Under the pieces are notes generated by a model. It saw nothing but the letters and a program-made list of their open reading frames with translations. It was not told where the DNA came from and searched no databases. This document shows, piece by piece, positions 15,344-23,638 of a stretch of 42,684 bases of DNA. Source of the stretch: Microbacterium resistens NBRC 103078 (GTDB taxonomy: Bacteria; Actinomycetota; Actinomycetes; Actinomycetales; Microbacteriaceae). The stretch is from contig NZ_BCRA01000051.1 of the NCBI RefSeq assembly GCF_001552355.1, positions 1 to 42,684 on the forward strand, given 5' to 3'. A program made the position numbers and the translations under genes. Every line of letters begins with the position of its first letter. Positions within the stretch are counted from its first letter, which is position 1.

Positions 15344-16525
15344 TCAGTCCCACGGCACGGTGTGGTTGTAGAGATGGTTGTTGCGGGTGTCCCGCATCGC
15401 GCCGCGGAGGAACAGGGGCAGCAGGGCGTCGCGCATCAGGATCGCGAGGCGTGACGACGTCACCTTCTTCTGCTTGCTAATCGCGCTCGCGTACGCGACG
15501 ACCTCCTCGGCCCGCGGCTGACGCTGCGCCTGGTACCGCGCGAACGCTCGTTCGTGATCCGGGTCGTCGCGCAGGCACAGGGCGAGCGTCGCCGCGTCCT
15601 CCAGGGCGAGGGAGGCGCCTTGGCCGGCGCTGGGCGAGGTGGCGTGCACCGCGTCGCCGATCGCGACCACGCGCCCCCGATGCCAGTGCGCCACATGGGG
15701 GAGCTCGTAGATGCCGTAGGCGCCGACGGGCCCGGTGACGGCGTCGAGGATCTGCGGGACGGGGAACGGATCATCGGCGTGCAGGCCGCGGAGCTCGTCG
15801 ATCCACTCCTCGACAGGCCTCGTCCGGAGCGCCTCGCGGTCGATCTCCGCATGGGTCGGGTTCGCGAACCAGTACACGGTGCCGTCGTCACGGACGAGGT
15901 AGCCGAAGAACCCGCGGATGCCGAACACCATCGTCTGCGTGAACGGGGTCGGGGCGAGGCCGTCGACCCGTGCGAACCCGCCGATGCTCATGAGTCCCGT
16001 GTACGCCGGTTCGGGCGCCTGCGGATCGATCCACCGTCGCGTCGGGGACCCGATGCCGTCGGCTCCGACGAGGATGTCGCCGGTCGCCCGGCGGCCGTCC
16101 GCGAAACGGGCCGTCACCCCGTCCGCGTCCTCGACGATCCGTTCGAGCCGGGCATCCCACGTGGTCGGGACGCCCGCGGCCTCGGTGCCCTCGCGGAGCA
16201 CGGCGTTGAGCCATTCGCGCCGGACGACGGCGCTGCCGCGCTCCGGCTCGCCCGCGGGCCCGTTCGGGACGACGCCGAGCGTGCGTCCTCGTCCGCTGCG
16301 CATCTGCATGTAGGGGCAGGGGTGCGCGTCGGTGAGGAGCCGGTCGCGCAGGCCGAGCGTGTCGAGCACGGCGAGCCCGTTGGTCGCGACGTTGAGGAAG
16401 AGCCCGCCGAACGCATCCGGGGCGGGACGCGCTTCGAAGATCTCGGCCTCCCATCCTGCGCGTCGGAGGAACAGGGCGGCGGCGGGCCCCGCGACGCCGC
16501 CGCCGATGATGAGCGCCTTGGGCAT
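15344..16525 (-). CDS. FAD-dependent aromatic-type monooxygenase
   Basis: 393 residues, the usual size for the PHBH/UbiH-like class A flavoprotein family. FAD-binding motifs: ALIIGGGVAGPAAALFLRRAG (4-24), the DG motif DILVGADGIGSPTRR (150-164) and the GD motif VVAIGDAVHATSPSAGQG (286-303). These enzymes hydroxylate or epoxidise small aromatic or polyketide-like substrates using NAD(P)H and oxygen. The gene is divergent from a MarR regulator with only 78 bp between the start codons, so the regulator probably controls it, perhaps in response to the substrate as in drug- or phenol-inactivating systems. A GAAAGG ribosome site precedes the ATG. The substrate cannot be read from the sequence. Confidence 0.9.
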   Translation of the reverse strand: MPKALIIGGGVAGPAAALFLRRAGWEAEIFEARPAPDAFGGLFLNVATNGLAVLDTLGLRDRLLTDAHPCPYMQMRSGRGRTLGVVPNGPAGEPERGSAVVRREWLNAVLREGTEAAGVPTTWDARLERIVEDADGVTARFADGRRATGDILVGADGIGSPTRRWIDPQAPEPAYTGLMSIGGFARVDGLAPTPFTQTMVFGIRGFFGYLVRDDGTVYWFANPTHAEIDREALRTRPVEEWIDELRGLHADDPFPVPQILDAVTGPVGAYGIYELPHVAHWHRGRVVAIGDAVHATSPSAGQGASLALEDAATLALCLRDDPDHERAFARYQAQRQPRAEEVVAYASAISKQKKVTSSRLAILMRDALLPLFLRGAMRDTRNNHLYNHTVPWD

Positions 16526-16559
16526 CGGATCTGCCTTTCGATAGTCTGGTAGGAGAGCG

Positions 16560-16594
16560 AGAGTCTCTAAGAGCGAGTCTCTCGATATTAGAGA
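16560..16594. promoter_or_regulatory. Candidate MarR operators in the divergent promoter region
   Basis: Two dyads lie close together: AGAG-T-CTCT (16560-16568) and TCTCT-N7-AGAGA (16578-16594). An AGAGCGAG-TCTCT motif is repeated around them. The region sits between the monooxygenase and the MarR gene, where an autoregulating repressor would bind. Confidence 0.5.
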
Positions 16595-16603
16595 GGTTAT
16601 CAG

Positions 16604-17092
16604 ATGGGGGAGCCGTCTGCACGGCGTGCCGCGGCGATCGCGCGTCAGGGCGAGGCGATGCAGGAGTTCATGGCGCGAGCGGTGCTGTTCCAGGACGCGG
16701 TCGCGCGCTCGGCCGGGCTGAACAGCACGGACCTGCAGGCGGTCGGGATCCTCCTGCGCAACGGGCCCGCGACGCCGGGCGAGCTGGCCGCGCGGACCGG
16801 GCTCACCGCGGGCGGCGCCGTCACCGCGATGATCGATCGGCTGGAGCGCGCGGGATACGTCCGGCGGACGCGGGACGAGAACGACCGGCGGCGCGTGATC
16901 GTGACCGCCGACCCGGCCGCCGTGCAGACCGGCGTCGGCCCGGTCTACGGCCGGGTCGCGGAGAGGTGGAACGCCTATCTCGACACGCTCGACGACGAGC
17001 AGATCGAGTTCGCCGCCGACCTGCTCGCCCGGGCCGCCGAGCTCAACCGCGTGGAGACGGACCTGCTTCGGCAGGGCGGCGACCCCGGGTGA
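16604..17092 (+). CDS. MarR-family transcriptional regulator
   Basis: 162 residues. The winged helix-turn-helix lies at about 42-105: STDLQAVGILLRNGPATPGELAARTGLTAGGAVTAMIDRLERAGYV, with the wing motif DENDRRRVIV (91-100). Flanking helices (about 10-40 and 115-155) form the dimer interface. MarR proteins usually repress a divergent gene and release it on binding a small aromatic ligand; the divergent FAD monooxygenase is the obvious target. GAGAGG (16591-16596) is the ribosome site and overlaps one of the dyads, so a bound repressor would also cover the region upstream of its own start. Confidence 0.92.
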   Translation: MGEPSARRAAAIARQGEAMQEFMARAVLFQDAVARSAGLNSTDLQAVGILLRNGPATPGELAARTGLTAGGAVTAMIDRLERAGYVRRTRDENDRRRVIVTADPAAVQTGVGPVYGRVAERWNAYLDTLDDEQIEFAADLLARAAELNRVETDLLRQGGDPG

Positions 17093-17129
17093 GCCGGGCG
17101 TAGGGCTCGTCCCGGGGTCGCAGGCGGCA

Positions 17130-18260
17130 TCAGAGGAGCGGACCTGCGTATGCGGCAGGAGTGGCGTCGCGGAGCGTCCCCGTCGTCGAGCCCTGCCACC
17201 CCGGTGGGCTGAAGCCGCGATAGAGCGCCGGAAGGGCCTCCTGCAGGGCGGCCTCGTACTCCGCCGGATCCTCGCGACGGAAGACGAGCACGTCGTCGTC
17301 GCCCTCGTCGTCCGGTTCGAACGTGTAGAGCCCGGAGGGATGGGTCCGCACGCGCGCGGGGATCAGCTCGTTGGGGATCACGCGGTCGCCCGGTCGGACC
17401 TCCTCGGACCCGACGATGCGGTGGGTGCCGTCGGAGCGTCGCACGAGCGACGACGAGGAGGCGATCATCCAGGCAGCGGTCTCCCACACCGCGTGCCGGC
17501 GGCCGTACACCCGCGCCGCGGCCTCGGCGGGAGGGTCCTCGTCGAGCGCGCGGAGGAAGTCGATCCGCGGCTCGCCGCCGAGGCCGTACAGGAGATAGCG
17601 CCGGAGCGCGGGGTGCATCCCCTCGATCCAGGCCAGGTCCTCGAGCCACCACACCGTGTTGTGGACGTCCGGCGTGTAGCAGTCGACGGCGGACGCGCAC
17701 GGGTACAGCGCGATGGGGAGGCCGGAGTCGACGAGTCGCCGAGCGGCGAGGGGATCCAGGTACACGTTCCACTCGAGGTAGTCGAGCGTCGTGGACCCGG
17801 CTGAGAAGTGCACGCGTGCGACCTTCTTCCGCATCAGGTCGGGATCGCGGTTGAACGCGACCGCGATCGGGCGCGCCGAGCCGAAGGACATCAGATGGAC
17901 CGGCTCCGCGGCCCGACGGAGCGTGTCGAGGATGAGCTCGGGCCCCTCCTGCTGGAACGCCGGGACGTCCCGCATCTCGTCGTCGGGCCGGCGCATCCGG
18001 GCGAACGGCGAGACGGCGGCCGGGACGCGCGTTCCGAAGAGGGCGTTGAGCTGCGCCACGGGGATCAGTCCGGGGTCCCTGGGGCCCGGATATCCGATCA
18101 CGCCCTCGCGGACGGACTCGCGCTTCTCGATGGAGACGTCGAGGATCACGGCGCGCAGGTCGATCCGACCCGAACCGAACGGGAACAGCAGATCGAAGTT
18201 GTCCCCGGGGTCCTCCGGCGGCAGGTAGAGGTCGGTCACAACGACGACGGGAGTCGGCAT
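17130..18260 (-). CDS. Nucleoside-hydrolase-family protein (divergent active-site motif)
   Basis: 376 residues. The fold markers of inosine-uridine nucleoside hydrolases are present: an N-terminal strand and Asp cluster VVVVTDLYLPPEDPGDNFD (5-23), VHLMSFGSARPIAVAFNRDP (121-140, equivalent to the GPLTNLA segment) and the substrate loop LEWNVYLDPLAARRLVDSG (162-180). The classical DTDxGxDD signature is replaced by a spaced Asp set, so calcium binding and substrate range may differ. Typical members have about 310 residues; this one is longer at the C-terminus. It is divergent from the LacI regulator across 75 bp that contain a LacI-type operator, and the same operator lies before the second hydrolase gene at 24523. 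Confidence 0.78.
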   Translation of the reverse strand: MPTPVVVVTDLYLPPEDPGDNFDLLFPFGSGRIDLRAVILDVSIEKRESVREGVIGYPGPRDPGLIPVAQLNALFGTRVPAAVSPFARMRRPDDEMRDVPAFQQEGPELILDTLRRAAEPVHLMSFGSARPIAVAFNRDPDLMRKKVARVHFSAGSTTLDYLEWNVYLDPLAARRLVDSGLPIALYPCASAVDCYTPDVHNTVWWLEDLAWIEGMHPALRRYLLYGLGGEPRIDFLRALDEDPPAEAAARVYGRRHAVWETAAWMIASSSSLVRRSDGTHRIVGSEEVRPGDRVIPNELIPARVRTHPSGLYTFEPDDEGDDDVLVFRREDPAEYEAALQEALPALYRGFSPPGWQGSTTGTLRDATPAAYAGPLL

Positions 18261-18268
18261 GGCATTAA

Positions 18269-18282
18269 TCTACTCGAATAGA
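18269..18282. promoter_or_regulatory. LacI-type operator TCTACTCGAATAGA
   Basis: A 14-bp imperfect palindrome with a central CG, eight bases upstream of the hydrolase ATG at 18260 and in the divergent region of the LacI gene. It matches the site at 24533-24546 at 12 of 14 positions, and the differing bases lie in the right half beside the centre. Confidence 0.7.
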
Positions 18283-18335
18283 CTCGGGGAGCGCAGCAAT
18301 ACTTGAGACGAGCCCGACGAACGAGGGGGAGCACG

Positions 18336-19358
18336 GTGACGGACGAAGAGGGAACCGTCGCGCCGACACACGCCGCGACGCGCAGCGACGTCGCCCGGCT
18401 GGCCGGGGTGAGCACGGCGGTGGTGAGCTACGTCGTCAACAACGGTCCGCGCCCGGTCGCCGCCGCGACCCGCGCTCGCGTTCTCGACGCCATGGAGCAG
18501 CTCGGCTACCGCCCGAACGCGGTCGCTCGTGCCCTGCGCCTGCGCAGCGCGCAGGCGATCGGCCTGGTGGTCCCCGACGTCAGCAACACGTACTTCGGAG
18601 CCCTGGCCCGGGAGCTCTCGGACCAGGCGTTCGCCGCCGGCTACGCCCTGCTCCTCGGTGACGCCGACAATGACATCGACCGGGAGCGCGCCCAGGTGGA
18701 GTCCCTCGTCAGCCATCAGATCGACGGTCTCGTCATCGTGAGCCTGGATCCGGCGTCGGTGGCCGAGACGGGATCCACTCCCACCGTCTTCCTGGACCAG
18801 CGGTCGCGGCCGGGTCAGTTGTCGGTGATGGTCGACGATCGTGGCGGGGCGATGCAGGCGGTCTCGCACCTCATCGGTCACGGACGCACGCGGATCGCCC
18901 TGCTGAGCGGCCCCCGCGGTGCCCCGGGGGTGGAACGACGACAGCAGGGATGGCGGGATGCACTGCAGGCGGAGGGCCTTCCGAACGGCGACGAGCTGAT
19001 CGTGCGCAGCGAGTTCTCCCGGGCGGGGGGCTTCGAGGCGGGGCGCGAGCTCCTCCGCCGCGCGGATCGACCGGATGCCGTGTTCGTCACCTCCGACGTG
19101 CAGGCGCTCGGCCTCCTCGCGGCGGCCCGGCGCGAGGGGATCGGCGTCCCCGATGAGCTCGCGGTGATCTCCTTCGACGGCACCGAGGACGCCGTGTACA
19201 GCGATCCGCCGCTGACGGCGATCGAGCAGCCGATCCGGCTCATCGCCGAAGCGGCGTTCACGGCCGTGCTGCAGAAGGGCCTCGAGCGGTCGCCGCTGCT
19301 GATCCCGGTCGAGCTCGTCGCCCGGGAGTCGTGCGGGTGCGCGGCGACCGCCCGATAG
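18336..19358 (+). CDS. LacI-family transcriptional regulator
   Basis: 340 residues from a GTG preceded by GAGGGGGAG. The N-terminal DNA-binding domain reads TRSDVARLAGVSTAVVSYVVNN (about 15-36) with the hinge helix NAVARALRLRSAQ (61-73). The effector domain is a periplasmic-binding-protein fold (IGLVVPDVSNTYFGALARELSD, DGLVIVSLDP, HLIGHGRTRIALLSGP, AVISFDGTEDAVYSDPPLTAIEQP). It probably represses both flanking catabolic units in the absence of a sugar or nucleoside-derived ligand, through the two TCTACTCG-type operators. Its stop lies one base from the stop of the convergent secreted-protein gene. An upstream in-frame start at 18303 lacks a ribosome site. Confidence 0.92.
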   Translation: MTDEEGTVAPTHAATRSDVARLAGVSTAVVSYVVNNGPRPVAAATRARVLDAMEQLGYRPNAVARALRLRSAQAIGLVVPDVSNTYFGALARELSDQAFAAGYALLLGDADNDIDRERAQVESLVSHQIDGLVIVSLDPASVAETGSTPTVFLDQRSRPGQLSVMVDDRGGAMQAVSHLIGHGRTRIALLSGPRGAPGVERRQQGWRDALQAEGLPNGDELIVRSEFSRAGGFEAGRELLRRADRPDAVFVTSDVQALGLLAAARREGIGVPDELAVISFDGTEDAVYSDPPLTAIEQPIRLIAEAAFTAVLQKGLERSPLLIPVELVARESCGCAATAR

Positions 19359-19359
19359 C

Positions 19360-20448
19360 TCAGCCGATCGCGCCGGTCACGCTGTGCAGCCGATACTGCC
19401 ACAGGGAGTCCGTGCACCCGCCGCATGAGGTGGTGAACAGGACCGTGAGGCTCTGCGCGTCGATCAGCGTGCCGTACTCCGAGCGGAGGAGTCCGGCGTT
19501 GTGGTTCCGGGCGTATCCGGTCAGATCGGGATCGATCTCCGCCTCGACCGTCCAGGTCCCGCCCCCTCCCCAGACGCTCGCCCCCGGGATGCTGGCGACC
19601 TGCACCGACGAGCCGATGTAGTCCGGGGAGTCGGTCGGGTACGGATGCTGCTCGCGCACGACGTAGAACCGGTCCCGGGACGGGTCGTAGGCGAAGTCCG
19701 CGTTGTTCAGCCAGTCCGTCCCGCCGGTGGTGCTCGTCAGACCGCTCGTCGTGACGGGGAGACGGGGACCGACGACGGGTCCGCCCGGCTCGTCCAGGTC
19801 GACGAGGGCCCGATAGGTGATCGTGTCCCCGTAGCCCTCCGTCCAGAAGAGCACAGCGGTGCCCGCCTCCGGGTCGACGGTCGTGGCGCTGGGCTGACCC
19901 GCACCCCACGCGCCGGTGTCGGAGCCGGAGAAGGCGATCACGGGGGTCGGGTTCTTCACCCACGGCCCGTCCAGGCTCGTGGCGTAGGCGACGCCGACCT
20001 GGTTGTGCGCGCTGGCGTCCTGGTCGTTGCCCAGGTAGAACATCGCGTAGCGGTAGGCGGTCCCGCCGTAGGTCGCGTCGACACGGATCACCGACGGATC
20101 GCAGATGTGGAAGGAGTCCCAGCCGCTGGCGCTCCGGGTGAGGACGGAGGCGTCGGAGACGACCGACCCGCCGGAGAGGGTCGTGGCGAAGATGTCGTCC
20201 TCGATCACGCCGGAGACGGAGTTGTGGCACGTCCACACCCGGGTCTCGGACCCGCTGCGGATCGCGCTCGGCGCGTAGGCGTAGTAGAGACGCTGGCCGT
20301 CCGCGTCCGGCGGTCCCGTCGGGACGTACTCGGTCGTGAGCGACTCAGGGTCCCAGCTCACCGCGGCGGCCGCGGGCGCGGTCCCCGAGCCGAGGGCCAG
20401 CGCGCCGGCCAGGGCGATGCCGGCCGAAAGGCGTCCGTACGTCTTCAT
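19360..20448 (-). CDS. Secreted beta-propeller protein, glycoside-hydrolase-like
   Basis: 362 residues with a Sec signal peptide: basic MKTYGR, a hydrophobic core (about 8-20) and an APAAAA cleavage region around residue 29. The mature protein has repeated strand motifs typical of five-bladed propellers (GH43/GH117-like): HICDPSVIRVD, YRYAMFYLGND, VGVAYATSLDGPW, LNNADFAYDPSRDRFYVV and RNHNAGLLRSEYG. Acidic residues recur at blade starts, as in GH43-type active sites, but I cannot assign the catalytic triad. A Cys pair, SCGGC, lies near the C-terminus. It is the last gene of the transporter operon, 54 bp after the permease, so it may release the imported sugar outside the cell. The family assignment is tentative. 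Confidence 0.7.
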   Translation of the reverse strand: MKTYGRLSAGIALAGALALGSGTAPAAAAVSWDPESLTTEYVPTGPPDADGQRLYYAYAPSAIRSGSETRVWTCHNSVSGVIEDDIFATTLSGGSVVSDASVLTRSASGWDSFHICDPSVIRVDATYGGTAYRYAMFYLGNDQDASAHNQVGVAYATSLDGPWVKNPTPVIAFSGSDTGAWGAGQPSATTVDPEAGTAVLFWTEGYGDTITYRALVDLDEPGGPVVGPRLPVTTSGLTSTTGGTDWLNNADFAYDPSRDRFYVVREQHPYPTDSPDYIGSSVQVASIPGASVWGGGGTWTVEAEIDPDLTGYARNHNAGLLRSEYGTLIDAQSLTVLFTTSCGGCTDSLWQYRLHSVTGAIG

Positions 20449-20502
20449 CCTGTCTCCTTCGTCAGGTGCTTCGGCGGGCCGAGTGCCCGCGTGTGGGTCA
20501 GG

Positions 20503-21339
20503 TCATCCCTTGAGCCCCGTGGTGGAGAGGGACTCGGTGTACTGCCGCTGGAAGAACAGCAGCAGGATCATGGGGATGATGCTCAGCACGAAGGAACCGG
20601 CGAGGATCTGCCCGAGGTCCACGGTGAAGGCGGTGCTGAGGTTCGCGAGCACGATCGGGGCCAGCTGCCGCTCCGGCGAGGTGCCGATGAGCAGCGGCCA
20701 CAGGTAGGCCTGCCACTGCGAGAGGAACAGCATCATCCCGGCCCCGATCAGCGAAGGCTTCGACAGCGGGAGGATGATCCGCCACAGCGTGCCCAGGCGC
20801 CCGAGACCGTCCACCTCGGCGGCGTCGATGAGCTCGCGCGGCACGCCCATGAAGAACTGCCGCAGCACGAAGATCGCGAAGCCGTTGGCGAGCGCGGGCA
20901 GGACCAGCCCGGCGTACGAGTCGCTCAGGCCCCACCCCTGGAACAGGGAGGACAGGGGGATCGCGATCGCGTCGAAGGGGATCATCGCGACGATGATGAT
21001 GAAGCTGAAGACGATCCCGCGCCCGCGGAACTCCATCGTCGCGAGCGCATAGGCTGCGGGGATCGCGATCGCGAGCCCGAGGACGATCGTCAGGCCGGCG
21101 ACGAGGAAGCTGTTGAAGAGCCCGAGGAGGAAGGCTCCGGACCCCAGCGCGGCGTAGTTGGTGACGTCGCCGCCGAGCGGGACGAAGGCCAGCCAGGAGA
21201 GCGGAGTCATGTGCTCGACGTACGAGTTGCCGGGGCGCATGGACGAGGCGAAGACCCACCAGAGCGGCAGGAATACGGACACGGCGACCAGTGCCGAGGC
21301 CGCCGTCAGGACGACGGTGGCGCCGCGGGAGCGTCTCAT
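20503..21339 (-). CDS. Carbohydrate ABC transporter permease, MalG type
   Basis: 278 residues with six predicted membrane helices, the first near residues 10-30. The EAA loop that contacts the ATPase is present (ELIDAAEVDGLGRLGTLWRIILPLSKP). The C-terminus LLLFFQRQYTESLSTTGLKG is typical of MalG/LacG-type permeases. The ATG at 21339 overlaps the end of the MalF-type gene by four bases and has an AAGGAGG site. It forms the membrane channel with its partner; no ATPase gene is nearby, so a shared ATPase such as MsiK, encoded elsewhere, probably powers it, as known for actinobacterial CUT1 systems. Confidence 0.92.
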   Translation of the reverse strand: MRRSRGATVVLTAASALVAVSVFLPLWWVFASSMRPGNSYVEHMTPLSWLAFVPLGGDVTNYAALGSGAFLLGLFNSFLVAGLTIVLGLAIAIPAAYALATMEFRGRGIVFSFIIIVAMIPFDAIAIPLSSLFQGWGLSDSYAGLVLPALANGFAIFVLRQFFMGVPRELIDAAEVDGLGRLGTLWRIILPLSKPSLIGAGMMLFLSQWQAYLWPLLIGTSPERQLAPIVLANLSTAFTVDLGQILAGSFVLSIIPMILLLFFQRQYTESLSTTGLKG

Positions 21340-22286
21340 GCTCGGTCCTCCTTCAGCAGCCGGAACTGGACCAGGACGATGAGCGAGAGCAGGAGCATCA
21401 GCACCACGACCTCCGCCTGACCGACGCCGAGGTCGCCGAGCAGGTACGCGCGGTTGTAGATGTCGTACATGATCAGGTTCGTCGAGCCGTTCGGGCCGCC
21501 CTTGGTGAGGATCTGCACGGGCGCGAACAACAGGAACGACCCGACCGTGCAGGCGATGAGGACGAATGCCATGGGCCGCTTCAGCAGGGGCAGCGTGATC
21601 GAGAAGAGCCGCCGCCACCACCCGGCGCCGTCGAGCGCGGCCGCCTCGTAGAGCGAGCCCGGGATGTCCTTGAGGCCGGCGATGATGAAGATCATCCAGT
21701 AGCCCAGCGCCCCCCAGGTGACCATGATGCCGATCGAGAACGCGGCCTGGTTCGCCGAGGTGAGGAAGGGCTGTGCCGGCAGGCCGACGGCACCGAGGAT
21801 GCCGTTCACGAGGCCGTCGGGCTGCAGCGCCGTGCTCCAGATCAGCGCCACGACGGCGCCGGGTACCGCGGCCGGCACGAAGATCATGGATCGCCATAGG
21901 CCCACGAGCGGGATGTTCTGCACGAGGAGCAGCGCGAGCGCCGTGGACAGGACGACGATGACCGGGTTGAGCACGAGGTTGAACACGAGCGTCACGATGA
22001 GGACGGAATGGAAGTTGGGGTCGCTGAACAGGTACACGTAGTTCGCCCAGCCGTCGAACGTGGTCTCGCCCGTGGCGAGGGAGACGTGCTGGAAGCTCAT
22101 GCCGACGGCGCTGAGCAGGGGGACGACCCGCATCAGGATCAGCGTGAGCAGCGCCGGGGTCAGCATCGCGAACGCGATGAGCGTGACGCGCAGCGCCGTG
22201 GTCCGGCGGCGGGCGGGTGCTCGGCCCGTGACGGGCCGGGCCGAACCCGGACCCGCCACGGACGTCGGTGCTGTGGTGTCGGTCAT
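21336..22286 (-). CDS. Carbohydrate ABC transporter permease, MalF type
   Basis: 316 residues. After a Pro/Arg-rich cytosolic N-terminus (1-28), six hydrophobic helices are predicted, beginning at LRVTLIAFAMLTPALLTLIL. The EAA loop reads SLYEAAALDGAGWWRRLFSITLPLLKRP. It pairs with the MalG-type permease (four-base overlap) and with the binding protein, whose stop lies one base upstream of this ATG. The three-gene arrangement binding protein-MalF-MalG is the usual CUT1 order. The substrate is not predictable from the permease alone. Confidence 0.93.
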   Translation of the reverse strand: MTDTTAPTSVAGPGSARPVTGRAPARRRTTALRVTLIAFAMLTPALLTLILMRVVPLLSAVGMSFQHVSLATGETTFDGWANYVYLFSDPNFHSVLIVTLVFNLVLNPVIVVLSTALALLLVQNIPLVGLWRSMIFVPAAVPGAVVALIWSTALQPDGLVNGILGAVGLPAQPFLTSANQAAFSIGIMVTWGALGYWMIFIIAGLKDIPGSLYEAAALDGAGWWRRLFSITLPLLKRPMAFVLIACTVGSFLLFAPVQILTKGGPNGSTNLIMYDIYNRAYLLGDLGVGQAEVVVLMLLLSLIVLVQFRLLKEDRA

Positions 22287-22287
22287 G

Positions 22288-23589
22288 TCACTTCAGTCGC
22301 GCGATCTGCGCTTCGATGTCCTTGTCGGCTTGCGCGGCCCGCTCACGGGGATCCGATCCGTTACGGATGTCGGAGAACATCTGGTTCGCCCCGGGCTCGA
22401 ACACGCTGTAGCCGACCACCGCGGGACGGTGCACGGCGTTGTTCTCCAGTTGGAACTGCATGATCGCGCCGAACCCCGCGGTCGCCTCCCCGCCCAGCGC
22501 GGACATGCTCTCGGCATACGCCGCGTAGGCCTCCTTGTTCGTCGGTGCGATGCCGGCGACCTCGGCGGACTGGGCGTTGCCGGTCGGGTCGATCGTCAGG
22601 TACTCGAGGAATGCACGAGCCGCGTCCTGCTTCTTCGACTTCGCCGAGATGCCCACCGACCAGGAGTCGGTGGAGGTGGCCTGCTCGCCGCCGTCGAAGT
22701 ACGGCGCGGGCGCGACGCCGTACGGGATGTCGCCCTCCTCGGCGACGTTCACGCCCCAGGGGCCGGACACGATGAATCCGGCTTTACCGGTCTGGAACAG
22801 CGCGCCGTTCTTGTCGTTGGTGACGCCGCGGGGCGACAGTCCCTCCTCGAACAGGTCGTGATACCAGGTGAGGGCCCGCTGCCAGCCGGGGTTGGAGAAG
22901 TCCACGTTCCCGTCGGCGTCGATGCCGTCCCCGCCGCCGGCCGAGACCCCGACCATCTGCAGCTGGTAGTACGAGTCCCACTGGTCGAAGAGGAACGGGT
23001 ACTGGGCCGCGCCGGCATCCTTGATCTTTCGTGCTGCGTCGGTGAGCTGTTCGTAGGTCCACGGCTGCTGCGGGTCGCTGCTCGGGGGCTCGACGCCCGC
23101 GGCGGCGAGGATCTCGGGGTTGTAGTACAGGAACTGCGAGGTCGTCCAGGTCTCCAAGGCGTAGAGCTTGCCGTCCGCTTCGCGTGCGGTGACCATGTCC
23201 TCGCTCACTGCCGCGTCGACCGCGGCGTCCTTGAGGTCGGAGATGTCGGCGAGGAATCCGCGGTTGGCCCAGTCGAGCACGGCCCCGCCGGCGTCCACGA
23301 CCATGAGGTCGATGTCGCCGCCCCCGCCCGTCATGCGCTGGTTGATCGTGCTCGTGTACTGCGCGTAGGGGATGTTGAGCTGCTTGACGGTGATCCCGGG
23401 GTTGGCCTTCTGGAACGCGTCGATGACGACCGCCCAGGTGTCGGCCGGATCCGCGTTGGCGAACGTGAGCGTCACCTTGCCGTCGGGCGCGGCGTCGCCC
23501 CCTCCGGCGGGGGCGCAGGCGGCCAGCCCGGCGCTGCCGATGGCCAGCGTGGCGGCGGCGGCGCCGAGCCGCAGTGCCGTGGACTTCAT
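22288..23589 (-). CDS. Extracellular solute-binding lipoprotein, family 1 (sugar)
   Basis: 433 residues from the ATG at 23589, behind GAGGAGAGA; an in-frame start 11 codons earlier lacks such a site. Lipobox LAAC (22-25) gives a lipid-anchored mature protein at Cys25. Family 1 features: LTFANADPADTWAVVIDAFQKANPGITVKQL near the N-terminus, DLMVVDAGGAVLDWANRGFLADIS, and the C-terminal WSVGISAKSKKQDAARAFLEYLTIDP. The protein captures a sugar or glycoside outside the membrane and passes it to the permease pair. Its neighbours, two nucleoside-hydrolase-type enzymes, raise the possibility of a ribosyl or nucleoside-like ligand. Confidence 0.93.
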   Translation of the reverse strand: MKSTALRLGAAAATLAIGSAGLAACAPAGGGDAAPDGKVTLTFANADPADTWAVVIDAFQKANPGITVKQLNIPYAQYTSTINQRMTGGGGDIDLMVVDAGGAVLDWANRGFLADISDLKDAAVDAAVSEDMVTAREADGKLYALETWTTSQFLYYNPEILAAAGVEPPSSDPQQPWTYEQLTDAARKIKDAGAAQYPFLFDQWDSYYQLQMVGVSAGGGDGIDADGNVDFSNPGWQRALTWYHDLFEEGLSPRGVTNDKNGALFQTGKAGFIVSGPWGVNVAEEGDIPYGVAPAPYFDGGEQATSTDSWSVGISAKSKKQDAARAFLEYLTIDPTGNAQSAEVAGIAPTNKEAYAAYAESMSALGGEATAGFGAIMQFQLENNAVHRPAVVGYSVFEPGANQMFSDIRNGSDPRERAAQADKDIEAQIARLK

Positions 23590-23638
23590 GATCTCTCCTC
23601 GTCGAGTGGTTCGGGTGGGCAACGGGTCGTTCGGGGAC

